Below are positions 35,911-47,106 of a stretch of DNA of 64,000 bases, piece by piece. The translations under genes and the position numbers were made by a program. This DNA comes from Pseudoxanthomonas daejeonensis. Its GTDB lineage: Bacteria; Pseudomonadota; Gammaproteobacteria; Xanthomonadales; Xanthomonadaceae. Below the pieces are notes generated by a model. It ran no database searches, was not told where the DNA came from, and was given only the letters and a program-made list of their open reading frames with translations. The stretch spans positions 62,001-126,000 of the forward strand of contig NZ_PDWN01000003.1 in the NCBI RefSeq assembly GCF_010093205.1. Reading direction: 5' to 3'. How positions within the stretch are numbered: the stretch's first letter is position 1; each line of letters begins with the position of its first letter.

Positions 35911-36666
35911 ATGGCCGAGCCAGCAGCCTCCTTCGCCCAACGACTGCGCGACCGTTTTTCGGCCGCTGTGGTGACCGTGGCCGAACCCCGTGGCGAGATC
36001 ACCCTCGAGGCCGCCGGCCCGGACTGGCTGGCGACCTGCCAGGCGCTGCGCGACGAGTTCGGCTTCGAGCAGCTGGTCGCGGTCAGCGGCATCGACTACC
36101 TGTCCTACGGCAGCGACGAGTGGGACACCGACGGCGTCTCGAACGGCGGCTTCAGCCGCGGCGTCGAAGGCCAGGGCAGCGGCCGCTTCGGCTGGGGCGA
36201 GCAGCCCAGCCAGGAAGAGGAAGGCCGGATCGCGTCCATCGCTTCGATCCCGCAGCGTCGTTTCGCCGCAGTCGTGCACCTGATCTCCTATGCGAACAAC
36301 CTGCGCCTGCGCCTGCGCTGCTTCGCCGCGGACGACGCGCTGCCGGTGGTGCCGTCGGTCACCGGCATCTGGCCGGGCGCCAACTGGTTCGAGCGCGAGG
36401 CGTTCGACCTGTACGGCATCGTCTTCGAAGGCCACCCGGACCTGCGCAGGATCCTGACCGACTACGGTTTCGTCGGCCATCCGTTCCGCAAGGACTTCCC
36501 GCTGATCGGCAACGTCGAAGTGCGTTACGACGAGGAGCGCAAGCGCGTGGTGTACGAGCCGGTCACCTCGGTCGAACCGCGCGTGGGCGTACCGCGGGTG
36601 ATCCGCGACGACGCGCGTTACCAGACCGCAGCCGGCGAAGCCGCGCAGCGGGAGGCCGCCAAGTGA
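35911..36666 (+). CDS. nuoC: NADH-quinone oxidoreductase subunit C with insertion
   Basis: A 251-residue peripheral-arm subunit (30-kDa family). The family signature ERE.FDLYGI appears as [19 protein letters not shown], followed by the GHPFRKDFP segment. Between GIDYLS (about 60-65) and RRFAAVVHL (about 116-124) there is a roughly 50-residue polar, Gly/Glu-rich insertion not found in E. coli or Thermus subunits but seen in Xanthomonadaceae. It is separate from nuoD, not a NuoCD fusion. Its stop overlaps the nuoD GTG. Confidence 0.95.
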   Translation: MAEPAASFAQRLRDRFSAAVVTVAEPRGEITLEAAGPDWLATCQALRDEFGFEQLVAVSGIDYLSYGSDEWDTDGVSNGGFSRGVEGQGSGRFGWGEQPSQEEEGRIASIASIPQRRFAAVVHLISYANNLRLRLRCFAADDALPVVPSVTGIWPGANWFEREAFDLYGIVFEGHPDLRRILTDYGFVGHPFRKDFPLIGNVEVRYDEERKRVVYEPVTSVEPRVGVPRVIRDDARYQTAAGEAAQREAAK

Positions 36667-37991
36667 GCGCCCAGATGACCCCGGATACCACGATCCACCA
36701 GGCGGGCGGCACCTTCGCCAGCAATCCCGCCGAGGCCCGGCAGGAGATCCGCAACTACACCATGAACTTCGGCCCGCAGCATCCGGCCGCGCATGGCGTG
36801 CTGCGCCTGATCCTGGAGATGGACGGCGAGACCATCGTCCGCGCCGACCCGCACGTGGGCCTGCTGCACCGGGGTACCGAGAAGCTGGCCGAGTCCAAGC
36901 CGTTCAACCAGTCGATCGGTTACATGGATCGCCTGGATTACTGCTCGATGATGTGCAACGAGCACGCGTACGTGCGTGCCATCGAGACCCTGCTGGGGAT
37001 CGAGGCGCCGGAGCGCGCGCAGTACATCCGCACCATGTTCGACGAGGTCACCCGGATCCTGAACCACCTGATGTGGCTCGGTTCCAACGCGCTGGACCTG
37101 GGCGCGATGGCGGTGTTCCTGTACGCGTTCCGCGAACGCGAAGAGCTGATGGACGTCTACGAGGCGGTCAGCGGCGCGCGCATGCACGCGACCTACTACC
37201 GTCCGGGCGGCGTGTACCGCGACCTGCCGGACCACATGCCCAAGTACAAGGAATCCCCCTGGCGCAAGGGCGCCAAGCTCAAGCGCTTCAACGAGGCGCG
37301 CGAGGGATCGATGCTCGACTACCTCGAGCACTTCACCCGCGAGTTCCCCAAGCGTGTCGACGAGTACGAGACCCTGCTCACCGACAACCGTATCTGGAAG
37401 CAGCGCACCGTCGGCATCGGCGTGATCAGCCCGGAGCAGGCCAAGGCCTGGAGCATGACCGGGGTGATGCTGCGCGGCTCGGGCATCGCCTGGGACCTGC
37501 GCAAGAAGCAGCCGTACGCCAAGTACGACACGGTGGATTTCGACATCCCGCTGGGCACCCACGGTGACTGCTACGACCGTTACCTGGTCCGCGTCGCCGA
37601 GATGCGCCAGTCCAACCGGATCGTCGCCCAGTGCGTGAAGTGGCTCAAGGCCAACCCCGGCCCGGTCATGGTCCAGAACTTCAAGGTCGCCCCTCCCAAG
37701 CGTGAGGAGATGAAGGACGACATGGAAGCGCTGATCCACCACTTCAAGCTGTTCTCCGAAGGCTACTGCGTGCCGGCCGGCGAGACCTACGCCGCGGTCG
37801 AGGCGCCCAAGGGCGAATTCGGTTGCTACCTGGTCTCCGACGGCGCCAACAAGCCGTTCCGCGTGCACCTGCGCGCACCCGGCTTCGCGCACCTGTCCTC
37901 GATGGACGAGATCGTGCGCGGCCACATGCTGGCCGACGTCGTGGCCATGATCGGTACTTATGACCTTGTGTTTGGTGAGGTGGATCGATGA
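36663..37991 (+). CDS. nuoD: NADH-quinone oxidoreductase subunit D
   Basis: A 442-residue subunit (49-kDa family) that forms the quinone-binding cavity with NuoB. Family blocks include [28 protein letters not shown], and the C-terminal [17 protein letters not shown] and [18 protein letters not shown]. The quinone-site histidine and tyrosine of the family lie in the GPQHPAAHG and [10 protein letters not shown] segments. The start is GTG at 36663, overlapping the nuoC stop. It is preferred over the ATG at 36675 because GGAGG (36651-36655) is 7 bases before it. Confidence 0.96.
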   Translation: MSAQMTPDTTIHQAGGTFASNPAEARQEIRNYTMNFGPQHPAAHGVLRLILEMDGETIVRADPHVGLLHRGTEKLAESKPFNQSIGYMDRLDYCSMMCNEHAYVRAIETLLGIEAPERAQYIRTMFDEVTRILNHLMWLGSNALDLGAMAVFLYAFREREELMDVYEAVSGARMHATYYRPGGVYRDLPDHMPKYKESPWRKGAKLKRFNEAREGSMLDYLEHFTREFPKRVDEYETLLTDNRIWKQRTVGIGVISPEQAKAWSMTGVMLRGSGIAWDLRKKQPYAKYDTVDFDIPLGTHGDCYDRYLVRVAEMRQSNRIVAQCVKWLKANPGPVMVQNFKVAPPKREEMKDDMEALIHHFKLFSEGYCVPAGETYAAVEAPKGEFGCYLVSDGANKPFRVHLRAPGFAHLSSMDEIVRGHMLADVVAMIGTYDLVFGEVDR

Positions 37992-38515
37992 AGGCCACCG
38001 GTAACTTCGAGAACGCGCGCCACGTCGACCCGATGGTCGTCCTCAGCGACGAGACCCGCGCGCACATCGACCACTGGCTGACCAAGTTCCCGCCGGACCG
38101 CAAGCGTTCGGCAGTGCTGCAGGGGCTGCACGCCGCGCAGGAGCAGAACGGCGGCTGGCTGACCGACGAGCTGATCGCCGGCGTGGCCAAGTACCTGGAC
38201 CTGCCGCCGGTGTGGGCCTACGAAGTCGCGACCTTCTATTCGATGTTCGAGACCGAGAAGGTCGGCCGCAACAACGTGGCTTTCTGCACCAACATCAGCT
38301 GCTGGCTCAACGGCGCCGAACAGCTCGTCGCGCATGCCGAGAAGAAGCTCGGCTGCCGGCTGGGCGAGTCGACCGCCGACGGCCGCGTCTTCCTCAAGCG
38401 CGAGGAAGAATGCGTGGCCGCGTGCTGCGGCGCCCCGGTGGTCGTGATCAACGGCCATTACCACGAGAAGCTCACCGCCGAGAAGGTGGACGAGCTGATC
38501 GACGGACTGAAGTGA
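37988..38515 (+). CDS. nuoE: NADH-quinone oxidoreductase subunit E
   Basis: A 175-residue peripheral subunit (24-kDa family) holding a [2Fe-2S] cluster (N1a). Cluster ligands are visible in the CTNISC and [11 protein letters not shown] segments, with a thioredoxin-like C-terminal half. It works with NuoF in the NADH-dehydrogenase module. The ATG overlaps the nuoD stop (ATGA). Confidence 0.96.
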   Translation: MKATGNFENARHVDPMVVLSDETRAHIDHWLTKFPPDRKRSAVLQGLHAAQEQNGGWLTDELIAGVAKYLDLPPVWAYEVATFYSMFETEKVGRNNVAFCTNISCWLNGAEQLVAHAEKKLGCRLGESTADGRVFLKREEECVAACCGAPVVVINGHYHEKLTAEKVDELIDGLK

Positions 38516-38526
38516 GGCCACGGAAG

Positions 38527-39897
38527 ATGGCGCACCACACCAAGATTTCAGAGGGCTACGGCCCGGTCGGCCCGGCCCCGAAGGAGCACCAGGCGGTCTA
38601 CACGACGCTGCACTTCGACAAGCCGTGGTCGTACGAGAACTACCTCAAGACCGGTGGCTACCAGGCGCTGCGGAAGATCATCTCCGAGAAGATCCCGCCG
38701 GCCGACGTGGTCGAGATGGTCAAGCAGTCCGGCCTGCGCGGCCGTGGCGGCGCAGGCTTCCCGACCGGCCTGAAGTGGAGCTTCATGCCCAAGGGCGACA
38801 TGCAGAAGTACATCCTCTGCAACTCGGACGAATCCGAGCCGGGCACCGCCAAGGACCGCGACATCCTGCGCTACAACCCGCACGCGGTGATCGAGGGCAT
38901 GGCGATCGCCTGCTACGCCACCGGTTCGACCGTGGGCTACAACTACCTGCGCGGCGAGTTCCACCACGAGCCGTTCGAGCATCTCGAGGAAGCCACTGCC
39001 GAGGCTTACGCCAATGGCTGGCTGGGCAAGAACATCCTCGGCTCCGGCGTGGACATCGACCTGTACAACGCGCTCGGCGCGGGCGCCTACATCTGCGGCG
39101 AAGAGACCGCGCTGATGGAGTCGCTGGAAGGCAAGAAGGGGCAGCCGCGCTTCAAGCCGCCGTTCCCGGCCAATTTCGGCCTGTACGGCAAGCCGACCAC
39201 GATCAACAACACCGAGACCTACGCCTCGGTGCCGGCGATCATCCGCAACGGCGCCGAGTGGTTCATGAACCTGGGCAAGCCCAACAACGGCGGCTGCAAG
39301 ATCTTCTCGGTCTCCGGCCATGTCGCCAAGCCGGGCAACCACGAGATCCGCCTGGGCACGCCGTTCGCGGAACTGCTGGAGCTGTGCGGTGGCATGCGGC
39401 CGGGCCGCAAGATCAAGGCGGTGATCCCGGGCGGTTCCTCGATGCCGGTGCTGCCGGGCGAGACCATGATGGCCCTGACCATGGACTACGACGCGATCCA
39501 GAAGGCCGGTTCGGGCCTGGGCTCGGGCGCGGTCGTGGTGATGGACGACACCGCGTGCATGGTCCGCGCCTGCCAGCGCATCGCGCGCTTCTATTTCAAG
39601 GAAAGCTGCGGCCAGTGCACGCCGTGCCGGGAAGGCACCGGCTGGATGTATCGCATGCTGACCCGCGTGGTCGAACACAAGGCGACCCTCGAGGACCTGC
39701 AGACGCTGCGCGCGGCAGCCGGCCAGATCGAGGGGCACACCATCTGCGCCTTCGGCGAAGCCGCCGCGTGGCCGGTGCAGGGTTTCCTGCGCCACTTCTG
39801 GCACGAATTCGAATACGCGATCGTGAACAAGCGTTTCCTCGTCGACGACGAGCGCGACGGCAAGGTGGTCCGTTCCAACCTGGAGGTGGCCGCGTGA
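38527..39897 (+). CDS. nuoF: NADH-quinone oxidoreductase subunit F
   Basis: A 456-residue subunit (51-kDa family) that binds NADH and FMN and carries [4Fe-4S] cluster N3. The nucleotide loop [13 protein letters not shown], the FMN segment [19 protein letters not shown], and the cluster motif [10 protein letters not shown] plus a later cysteine (TICAFG) are all present. Length is normal. The ATG lies 11 bp past the nuoE stop; its own stop overlaps the nuoG GTG. Confidence 0.97.
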   Translation: MAHHTKISEGYGPVGPAPKEHQAVYTTLHFDKPWSYENYLKTGGYQALRKIISEKIPPADVVEMVKQSGLRGRGGAGFPTGLKWSFMPKGDMQKYILCNSDESEPGTAKDRDILRYNPHAVIEGMAIACYATGSTVGYNYLRGEFHHEPFEHLEEATAEAYANGWLGKNILGSGVDIDLYNALGAGAYICGEETALMESLEGKKGQPRFKPPFPANFGLYGKPTTINNTETYASVPAIIRNGAEWFMNLGKPNNGGCKIFSVSGHVAKPGNHEIRLGTPFAELLELCGGMRPGRKIKAVIPGGSSMPVLPGETMMALTMDYDAIQKAGSGLGSGAVVVMDDTACMVRACQRIARFYFKESCGQCTPCREGTGWMYRMLTRVVEHKATLEDLQTLRAAAGQIEGHTICAFGEAAAWPVQGFLRHFWHEFEYAIVNKRFLVDDERDGKVVRSNLEVAA

Positions 39898-42143
39898 GTG
39901 CGCAGCCCGTCAACCCGAACCTGCCGCCGGACCACGTCACCGTCTTCATCGACGGCGTCGAGATGGCCGCGCCCAAGGGGTCGATGATCATCCAGGCCGC
40001 GGACAAGGCCGGCATTCCGATCCCGCGTTTCTGCTACCACGACAAGCTGGCAGTGGCCGCGAACTGCCGCATGTGCCTGGTCGATACCGAAGTGGGCGGC
40101 CGCTCGGCGCCGAAGCCGTCGCCGGCCTGCGCAACCCCGGTAATGGACGGCCTGAAGGTCTTCACGCGCAACGAGAAGGCGCTCAAGGCCCAGCGCAATG
40201 TCATGGAATTCCTGCTGATCAACCACCCGCTGGATTGCCCGGTCTGCGACCAGGGCGGCGAGTGCGAGTTGCAGGACGTGTCGCTGGGTTACGGACGCTC
40301 GGTCAGCCGTTACGTGGAGCGCAAGCGCGCGGTGCCCGACGAGGACATCGGCCCGCTGGTCGCCACCGAGATGACCCGCTGCATCCATTGCACCCGCTGC
40401 GTGCGGTTCACCGGCGAGATCGCCGGCACCTACGAGCTGGGCGGCATGTACCGTGGCGAGAACCTGCAGATCGGCACCTACGACGGCAAGCCGCTGACGA
40501 CCGAGCTGTCCGGCAATGTCGTCGACGTGTGCCCGGTCGGCGCGCTGACCAACAAGGTGTTCCAGTTCCGCGCGCGTCCATGGGAGCTGGTGGCGAAGGA
40601 ATCGCTCGGCTACCACGACGCGATGGGTTCGAACCTGTACCTGCACGTGCGCCGGGGCGAAGTGCTGCGCACGGTGCCGCGCGACAACGAAGCGGTCAAC
40701 GAGTGCTGGCTGTCCGACCGCGACCGCTATTCGCACCAGGGCCTGTACGCGGCCGACCGTGCCACCGTGCCGATGCGCAAGGTGGACGGGCAATGGCGCG
40801 AAGTTTCCTGGGCCGAAGGCCTGGCCGCGGCGAGCGACATCCTGCGCGCCCACGCCGGTGATGCATTGGGCGTGCTCGCCCATCCGGCGACGTCGAACGA
40901 GGAAGGCGGCCTGCTGGCGTTGCTGGCCGGCGAGCTGGGCAGCGGCAACCTCGACCACCGCATCGGCAACCGCGACTTCTCCGATGGCGCCGTGGCCGAG
41001 CCGTTCGCCGTGCCGCTGGCCGAAGTCGGCCAGGCCGACGTGGTCGTGCTGGTCGGCAGCAACCTCCGTCACGAACTGCCGCTGCTGCATGCACGCCTGC
41101 GCCAGGCGCAGGTCAAGCGCAACGCCCGCATCCACGCGATCAATCCGGTCGACTTCGATTTCACCTTCGCCCTGGCCGGCAAGCACCTGGTGCCGCCGTC
41201 GCGCTTCGCCGACGTGCTGGGCGACACCGCTCTGCGCGACGCCGCCAAGGCCGCGACCCGTGCGGTGGTGATCGTCGGTTCGATCGCCGAGAACCATCCG
41301 CAGGCCGCCGCGATCCGCGCTGCCGCGCGCGATTTCGCTGCTGCCACCGGCGCCTCGCTGTGCCGCATCCCGCAGGGCGCCAACGCCGTGGGCCTGGCAC
41401 GCGCCGGCGTACTGCCGACTGCGCGCGACGTCGACGGCATGTTCGCCGAACCCCGCGGTGCCTACATTTTGTACGGCATCGAACCGGGCCTGGACTTCGC
41501 CGATACCGCTGCTGCCTTGAAGGCCTTGAACGCCGCGCAGGTCGTGGCTTTCAGCCACTTCGCCTGCGAGTCCACCCGCGCGGTCGCCGACGTGATCCTG
41601 CCGGTAGGCGCACTGCCCGAAGTGGAAGCGACCCTGACCAACCTCGACGGCATCGAACAGCCGGCGCGCGCCGGTGGCAAGCTGCCCGGCCAGGCCCGCG
41701 AGGGCTGGCGCGTGTTGCGTGCGCTGGGCGGTGAACTGGGACTGTCGGGCTTCGGATTCACCGACCTGGCGGGCGCACGCGCGCTGCTCGAGGGCGGTCG
41801 AAAAGTGGAAGTCCGGGCCGGTCGCGCCGGCGTCGCCGGCAATGCCGGCCTGGAGCTGGCGCTGGTTCCGGCGATCTATCGCACCGATGCGGTCGTGCGT
41901 CGTGCGCCGGCACTGCAGGCGCACCCGCTCAGCCTGGAGCCACGCATCGTGCTCAACCCGGACGATGCGGTCGCCGCCGGCCTGGCCGACGGAACCGTCG
42001 CCAAGGTCAGGGGCAGCGACGGCACCGCGACCCTTCCGGTGGTTGTGGATCCGGGCGTCGCCGCGGGCGTGGCATGGATCGAAGGCGGCCACGGCGCCAC
42101 CGCGCCGCTGGGCGCGGGCCGGGTCGAGGTGGTGAAGCCATGA
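39894..42143 (+). CDS. nuoG: NADH-quinone oxidoreductase subunit G
   Basis: A 749-residue subunit (75-kDa family). The N-terminal ferredoxin-like region binds a [2Fe-2S] cluster ([16 protein letters not shown]). The [18 protein letters not shown] segment gives the His-Cys3 cluster, and [12 protein letters not shown] gives another [4Fe-4S] site. The molybdopterin-oxidoreductase-like domain follows from about 220 but has no molybdenum site. The gene starts with GTG at 39894, overlapping the nuoF stop. The C-terminal third is Ala-rich and variable, as in relatives. Confidence 0.95.
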   Translation: MSAQPVNPNLPPDHVTVFIDGVEMAAPKGSMIIQAADKAGIPIPRFCYHDKLAVAANCRMCLVDTEVGGRSAPKPSPACATPVMDGLKVFTRNEKALKAQRNVMEFLLINHPLDCPVCDQGGECELQDVSLGYGRSVSRYVERKRAVPDEDIGPLVATEMTRCIHCTRCVRFTGEIAGTYELGGMYRGENLQIGTYDGKPLTTELSGNVVDVCPVGALTNKVFQFRARPWELVAKESLGYHDAMGSNLYLHVRRGEVLRTVPRDNEAVNECWLSDRDRYSHQGLYAADRATVPMRKVDGQWREVSWAEGLAAASDILRAHAGDALGVLAHPATSNEEGGLLALLAGELGSGNLDHRIGNRDFSDGAVAEPFAVPLAEVGQADVVVLVGSNLRHELPLLHARLRQAQVKRNARIHAINPVDFDFTFALAGKHLVPPSRFADVLGDTALRDAAKAATRAVVIVGSIAENHPQAAAIRAAARDFAAATGASLCRIPQGANAVGLARAGVLPTARDVDGMFAEPRGAYILYGIEPGLDFADTAAALKALNAAQVVAFSHFACESTRAVADVILPVGALPEVEATLTNLDGIEQPARAGGKLPGQAREGWRVLRALGGELGLSGFGFTDLAGARALLEGGRKVEVRAGRAGVAGNAGLELALVPAIYRTDAVVRRAPALQAHPLSLEPRIVLNPDDAVAAGLADGTVAKVRGSDGTATLPVVVDPGVAAGVAWIEGGHGATAPLGAGRVEVVKP

Positions 42144-43231
42144 ACGAACTGCTGATCAACGCGGTCGGTCCACTGCGCGAATGGTTCTTCGGGCTCGGCG
42201 AACTTGGCCCGGCGCTGTGGATCGTGCTCAAGATCCTGGTGATCGCCATGCCGGTGATCATCTCGGTCGCGTTCTACGTGGTGTGGGAGCGCAAGCTGAT
42301 CGGCTGGATGCATGCGCGCCACGGGCCGATGTACGTGGGCATGGGCATCTTCCAGGCCTTCGCTGACGTGTTCAAGCTGCTGTTCAAGGAAGTCATCCAG
42401 CCCAGCAGCGCGCACCGGGTGATGTTCCTGATCGCCCCGTTGATCGTGCTGGGGCCGGCGTTCGCGGCATGGGCGGTGGTGCCTTTCGACTACCAGCTGG
42501 TGCTGTCCAACGCCAATGCCGGCCTGCTGTACCTGCTGGCGATGACGTCGCTGGGTGTGTACGGCGTGATCATCGCGGGCTGGGCCTCGAACTCGAAGTA
42601 TGCGTTCCTCGGCGCGATGCGTTCAGCCGCCCAGGTCGTCAGCTACGAGATCGCGATGGGCTTTGCCCTGGTCGGCGTGCTCATCGCCGCCGGCAGCCTC
42701 AACCTCACCGACATCGTGATGGCGCAGGCCGGCGACGCGGGCTTCTTCGAGTGGTTCTGGTTGCCGCTGATGCCGCTGTTCGTCGTCTATTGGGTGTCGG
42801 GCGTGGCCGAGACCAACCGCGCGCCGTTCGACGTGGTCGAGGGCGAGTCGGAGATCGTGGCCGGCCACATGGTGGAGTATTCGGGTTCGGCGTTCGCGCT
42901 GTTCTTCCTCGCCGAATACGCCAACATGATCCTGGTCAGCTTCCTGATCGCGTTGTTCTTCCTCGGTGGCTGGCTGAGCCCGCTGCAGGGCTGGGTGACC
43001 GGTGACGTGTCGCCCTGGATCGACTGGATCTGGAAGGGGGGCTGGCCGTGGCTGCTGGCCAAGGCGTTCTTCTTCGCCAGCGCCTATATCTGGTTCCGCG
43101 CGAGCTTCCCGCGCTACCGCTACGACCAGATCATGCGCCTGGGCTGGAAGGTCTTCATTCCGATCACCATCGCCTGGATCGCGGTTACCGCGCTGCTGGT
43201 GTTCTACGGCGTGTTCGAGAAGGGCGCCTGA
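42140..43231 (+). CDS. nuoH: NADH-quinone oxidoreductase subunit H
   Basis: A 363-residue polytopic membrane subunit that joins the peripheral arm to the proton-pumping arm and lines the quinone channel. About eight hydrophobic segments are visible. Family blocks include [16 protein letters not shown], the [10 protein letters not shown] segment, and the acidic loop [20 protein letters not shown]. The ATG overlaps the nuoG stop (ATGA). Confidence 0.97.
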   Translation: MNELLINAVGPLREWFFGLGELGPALWIVLKILVIAMPVIISVAFYVVWERKLIGWMHARHGPMYVGMGIFQAFADVFKLLFKEVIQPSSAHRVMFLIAPLIVLGPAFAAWAVVPFDYQLVLSNANAGLLYLLAMTSLGVYGVIIAGWASNSKYAFLGAMRSAAQVVSYEIAMGFALVGVLIAAGSLNLTDIVMAQAGDAGFFEWFWLPLMPLFVVYWVSGVAETNRAPFDVVEGESEIVAGHMVEYSGSAFALFFLAEYANMILVSFLIALFFLGGWLSPLQGWVTGDVSPWIDWIWKGGWPWLLAKAFFFASAYIWFRASFPRYRYDQIMRLGWKVFIPITIAWIAVTALLVFYGVFEKGA

Positions 43232-43234
43232 CCG

Positions 43235-43723
43235 ATGAGCAAAGTCGTCCATTACTTCAAGAGCCTGATGCTGCTGGAGCTGCTCCGGGGCCTGGGCCTG
43301 ACCCTGCGCTACCTGTTCCGTCCCAAGTACACGCTGATGTACCCGATGGAAAAGTTCCCGCAGTCGCCGCGCTTCCGTGGCCTGCACGCGTTGCGCCGCT
43401 ACCCGAACGGCGAGGAACGCTGCATCGCCTGCAAGCTGTGCGAGGCGGTCTGCCCGGCGCTGGCCATCACCATCGATTCGACCAGGCGCGAGGACGGCAC
43501 CCGCCGCACCACGCGCTACGACATCGACCTGTTCAAGTGCATCTACTGCGGCTTCTGCGAGGAAAGCTGCCCGGTGGATTCGATCGTGGAGACGCACGTG
43601 CTGGAGTACCACTTCGAGAAGCGCGGCGAGAACATCGTCACCAAGCCGCAGCTGCTGGCCATTGGCGACCGCCTTGAGGCGGAGATCGCCGAACGCCGCG
43701 CGGCCGACGCCGCTTACCGCTGA
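43235..43723 (+). CDS. nuoI: NADH-quinone oxidoreductase subunit I
   Basis: A 162-residue subunit with two [4Fe-4S] clusters (N6a and N6b). The cysteine motifs are [12 protein letters not shown] and [12 protein letters not shown], each with four cysteines. The N-terminal helix region [18 protein letters not shown] anchors it to the membrane. It starts 3 bp after nuoH. Confidence 0.97.
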   Translation: MSKVVHYFKSLMLLELLRGLGLTLRYLFRPKYTLMYPMEKFPQSPRFRGLHALRRYPNGEERCIACKLCEAVCPALAITIDSTRREDGTRRTTRYDIDLFKCIYCGFCEESCPVDSIVETHVLEYHFEKRGENIVTKPQLLAIGDRLEAEIAERRAADAAYR

Positions 43724-43730
43724 GGCCACG

Positions 43731-44375
43731 ATGGACTGGATCAAGATCGCCTTCTACGCCTTCGCCGCCACCGCGGTCGTTTCCGCCGGTGCCGTGATCA
43801 GCGTGCGCAACCCGGTCAACGCGGTGCTGTGCCTCATCCTCACCTTCTTCTCCGTCGCCTGCGTCTGGCTGCTGGTCGGTGCCGAGTTCCTCGGCGTGGC
43901 GCTGATCCTGGTCTACGTGGGTGCGGTGATGGTCCTGTTCCTGTTCGTGGTGATGATGCTGGACATCGACGTGGCCGCGCTGCGCGAGGGCTGGGTGAAA
44001 TTCCTGCCGGTGGGCATGGTGGTCGCGGTGGTCATGCTGGTGCAGGTGCTCACCCTGCTCGGTGTGCGTGCCCGTGCCGCGGCGCCGTTCCCGGAGAACG
44101 CAGCGTCGATCGCCGCCGATGCCTCGAACACCAAGTGGCTGGCCGGCTACCTGTTCACCGATTTCATCCTGCCCTTCGAGTTCGCCGCAGTGATCCTGAC
44201 CGTCGCCGTGGTCGCGGCGGTGATGATCACCCTGCGCAAGCGCACCGGCATCAAGACCCAGAACCCGGCCGAACAGTCGCGGGTCAAGGCGTCCGACCGC
44301 TTGCGCATGGTTTCGATGCCGGCCGAGAAGCCGGCGCCGCCCGCCTCGGCGGCCGAAGGGGAGGGTCAGGCATGA
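43731..44375 (+). CDS. nuoJ: NADH-quinone oxidoreductase subunit J
   Basis: A 214-residue membrane subunit with five hydrophobic segments in its first 170 residues. The family stretch [21 protein letters not shown], containing the [12 protein letters not shown] core, is present; it includes the pi-bulge helix used in coupling. A polar Ala/Pro-rich tail of about 40 residues follows the last helix. Its stop overlaps the nuoK ATG. Confidence 0.95.
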   Translation: MDWIKIAFYAFAATAVVSAGAVISVRNPVNAVLCLILTFFSVACVWLLVGAEFLGVALILVYVGAVMVLFLFVVMMLDIDVAALREGWVKFLPVGMVVAVVMLVQVLTLLGVRARAAAPFPENAASIAADASNTKWLAGYLFTDFILPFEFAAVILTVAVVAAVMITLRKRTGIKTQNPAEQSRVKASDRLRMVSMPAEKPAPPASAAEGEGQA

Positions 44376-44689
44376 TCATGGCCGGCATTACCCTCGGACA
44401 CCTGCTGGCATTGGGCGCGGTGCTGTTCTGCATCAGCATGGCCGGCATCTTCCTCAACCGTAAGAACGTCATCGTCCTGCTGATGTCGATCGAGCTGATG
44501 CTGCTGTCGGTCAACATCAACTTCATCGCCTTCTCGCGCGAGCTGGGCGATGCGGCGGGGCAGATCTTTGTCTTCTTCATCCTGACGGTGGCCGCTGCCG
44601 AGGCGGCCATCGGCCTGGCCATCCTCGTCGCGCTGTTCCGCACCCGCGGCACGATCAACGTCGGCGAGGTGGATACGCTCAAGGGCTGA
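44372..44689 (+). CDS. nuoK: NADH-quinone oxidoreductase subunit K
   Basis: A 105-residue membrane subunit with three helices. The two conserved glutamates are visible, one in the second helix ([13 protein letters not shown]) and one in the third ([11 protein letters not shown]). It has the usual family length. The ATG overlaps the nuoJ stop. Unlike the other junctions, the next gene starts only after a 247-bp gap. Confidence 0.96.
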   Translation: MIMAGITLGHLLALGAVLFCISMAGIFLNRKNVIVLLMSIELMLLSVNINFIAFSRELGDAAGQIFVFFILTVAAAEAAIGLAILVALFRTRGTINVGEVDTLKG

Positions 44690-44936
44690 GTCCCCGCGAG
44701 CCACCGGCTCGCGTGACCCAGCGCCCGGCCATGGATGGGCGGGCAGGGTTCCCCGGAACCCGCGTGGGGCCGCCATGGATGGCGGGAATCAGTGATTGCG
44801 TGGCGCTCCGGCTTCCGGAGCGATGCATCCGGCAAGGCAACGCGCCGGCGAGAATTTGGAAGTTGCGGCATGCGCAGGCGAAGGACCCCGGTCCCGCGTC
44901 GCACCGACAGGCACGTACTGGATTAGACGGCACACC
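44690..44936. repeat. Hairpin-rich spacer between nuoK and nuoL
   Basis: Three perfect hairpins are visible: 44695-44713 (CGCGAGCC and complement), 44746-44761 (GGGTTCC/GGAACCC) and 44804-44822 (CGCTCCGG/CCGGAGCG). Two copies of CCATGGATGG flank the middle hairpin (about 44729-44738 and 44773-44782). No coding sequence is convincing. The spacer looks like an inserted repetitive palindrome unit that may stabilise or cut the nuo mRNA; this is inference. Confidence 0.55.
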
Positions 44937-47087
44937 ATGATGATCTCCAAAACCCACCTGCTGCTGATCGTGCTGGCCCCGTTGCTGGGCAGCATCGTGG
45001 CTGGCCTGTTCGGCCGCCAGGTCGGCCGCAAGGGCGCCCAGTACGTCACCATCCTCGGCGTGGCCGCCAGCTGCGCGCTGTCGATCTACGTCCTGTACCA
45101 GCTGGTGGCGGGCGGCGCGTCGCCGTTCAACCAGAACGTCTACACGTTCTTCGAGGTCGGCAGCTATTCGGCCCATGTCGGCTTCATGGTCGACCGCCTG
45201 ACCGCGATGATGATGGTGGTGGTCACCTTCGTCTCGCTGCTGGTCCACATCTACACCATCGGCTACATGGCCGAGGACCCGGGTTACCAGCGCTTCTTCA
45301 GCTACATCTCGCTGTTCACCTTCAGCATGCTGATGCTGGTGATGAGCAACAACTTCCTGCAGCTGTTCTTCGGCTGGGAAGCGGTGGGCCTGGTGTCGTA
45401 CCTGCTGATCGGCTTCTGGTTCAAGCGGCCGAGCGCGGTGTTCGCCAACATGAAGGCGTTCCTGGTCAACCGGGTGGGCGACTTCGGATTCCTGCTCGGC
45501 ATCGCCGGGGTGATGCTGTGGTTCGGCACGCTGGATTACGCGACCGTGTTCGCCAATGCGCCGATGATCGCGGGCCAGCATGTCCAGATCTTCAGCGGGC
45601 ACCCGTGGAGCATCGCGACCATCATCTGCATCTGCCTGTTTATCGGTGCGATGGGCAAGTCGGCGCAGGTGCCGCTCCACGTGTGGCTTCCGGACTCGAT
45701 GGAAGGCCCGACCCCGATCTCGGCGCTGATCCACGCCGCGACGATGGTGACCGCCGGCATCTTCATGGTGGCGCGCATGTCGCCGCTGTTCGAACTGTCC
45801 GACACCGCGCTGCTCTTCATCCTGTTCATTGGCGCCACGACCGCGTTCTTCATGGGCCTGATCGGCATCGTCCAGAACGACATCAAGCGCGTGGTCGCCT
45901 ATTCGACCCTGTCGCAGCTCGGCTACATGACCGTGGCGCTGGGCGTTTCGGCGTACTCGGGCGCGGTGTACCACCTGATGACCCACGCCTTCTTCAAGGC
46001 GCTGCTGTTCCTGGCGGCCGGTTCGGTGATCATCGGCATGCACCACGAGCAGGACATGCGCAGGATGGGCGGGCTGCGCAAGTACATGCCGATCACCTAC
46101 TGGACCAGTGTGATCGGCACCCTGGCCCTGGTCGGCACGCCGTTCTTCTCCGGCTTCTATTCGAAGGACACGATCATCGAGGCGGCCGCGCTGCACGCGC
46201 ACGAGACCCACCACTGGATCGCGACGTACGCCTACTGGGCGGTACTGGGTGGCGTGATCGTGACCAGCTTCTACAGCTTCCGCCTGCTGTTCATGGCCTT
46301 CCATGGCAAGGAACGGTTCCGCGACGCGCACGCCGGTCACGGCCACGACGACCATGCCCATGCCGAGCATGCGCACGGCGACCACGTCCAGGGCGATGTC
46401 GCCCATGCGGATGGCAGCCACGGCCACGACGACCATGGGAACCACGGTGCGCACGAGCCGCACGAGTCGCCGTGGGTGGTCACGGTGCCGCTGATCCTGC
46501 TGGCGATCCCGTCGGTGCTGATCGGCTTCTTCACCGCCGGTCCGATGCTGTTCGGCACCACCTGGGGCGGAGACCACCATGCAGCGGCCATTCCCGGCCA
46601 GCTGGTGACCTTCTTCACGGGTGCCATCGATTTCACCGACCCTGCGCGCGACACCATCGCCCGGGTCGGCGAAGAGTTCTGGCACGGCCCGGTCAAGTAC
46701 GCGACCCACGGCATGATGATGCCCGCCTTCTGGCTGACGGTCGCCGGCTTCCTGCTGGCCGCGCTGTTCTACCTGTGGAAGCCGGACCTGGCCGGTCGCG
46801 CGCGTCGCACCTTCGCGCCGGTGGTGCGGATCCTCGAGGAGAAGTACGGCTTCGACCACCTCTGGATCAAGGGCTTCGCCGGCGGCGGCGTCAAGCTGGG
46901 TCGCGTTTCGCGCTGGATCGACAGCACCCTGATCGACGGGGTCATCGTCAACGGCAGCGCGCGCGTGGTCGACCTCGCCGCGTCGCTGTTGCGCCGCACC
47001 CAAACCGGTTACCTCTACCACTACGCCTTCGCGATGATCATCGGCCTGATTGCACTCCTGGCCGTCCTCATGCGGTTCTGGCGCTGA
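44937..47087 (+). CDS. nuoL: NADH-quinone oxidoreductase subunit L with His-rich loop
   Basis: A 716-residue antiporter-like membrane subunit, the most distal proton-pump module. The conserved lysine and glutamate helices are present, with family blocks NFLQLFFGWEAVGLVSYLLI, MGKSAQVPLHVWLPDSMEG and PTPISALIHAATMVTAG. Between about residues 465 and 509 a hydrophilic loop holds 15 histidines in 45 positions, a long metal-binding-like stretch absent from E. coli NuoL. The C-terminal long lateral helix region follows. Two adjacent ATGs exist; 44937 is used. Confidence 0.96.
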   Translation: MMISKTHLLLIVLAPLLGSIVAGLFGRQVGRKGAQYVTILGVAASCALSIYVLYQLVAGGASPFNQNVYTFFEVGSYSAHVGFMVDRLTAMMMVVVTFVSLLVHIYTIGYMAEDPGYQRFFSYISLFTFSMLMLVMSNNFLQLFFGWEAVGLVSYLLIGFWFKRPSAVFANMKAFLVNRVGDFGFLLGIAGVMLWFGTLDYATVFANAPMIAGQHVQIFSGHPWSIATIICICLFIGAMGKSAQVPLHVWLPDSMEGPTPISALIHAATMVTAGIFMVARMSPLFELSDTALLFILFIGATTAFFMGLIGIVQNDIKRVVAYSTLSQLGYMTVALGVSAYSGAVYHLMTHAFFKALLFLAAGSVIIGMHHEQDMRRMGGLRKYMPITYWTSVIGTLALVGTPFFSGFYSKDTIIEAAALHAHETHHWIATYAYWAVLGGVIVTSFYSFRLLFMAFHGKERFRDAHAGHGHDDHAHAEHAHGDHVQGDVAHADGSHGHDDHGNHGAHEPHESPWVVTVPLILLAIPSVLIGFFTAGPMLFGTTWGGDHHAAAIPGQLVTFFTGAIDFTDPARDTIARVGEEFWHGPVKYATHGMMMPAFWLTVAGFLLAALFYLWKPDLAGRARRTFAPVVRILEEKYGFDHLWIKGFAGGGVKLGRVSRWIDSTLIDGVIVNGSARVVDLAASLLRRTQTGYLYHYAFAMIIGLIALLAVLMRFWR

Positions 47088-47106
47088 CTGTACGGAAGAA
47101 CGAGAC

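Noticed and set aside
44713-44940. A 75-codon frame in the nuoK-nuoL gap
   Set aside because: It runs through the palindromes, has no ribosome site and no recognisable protein character.
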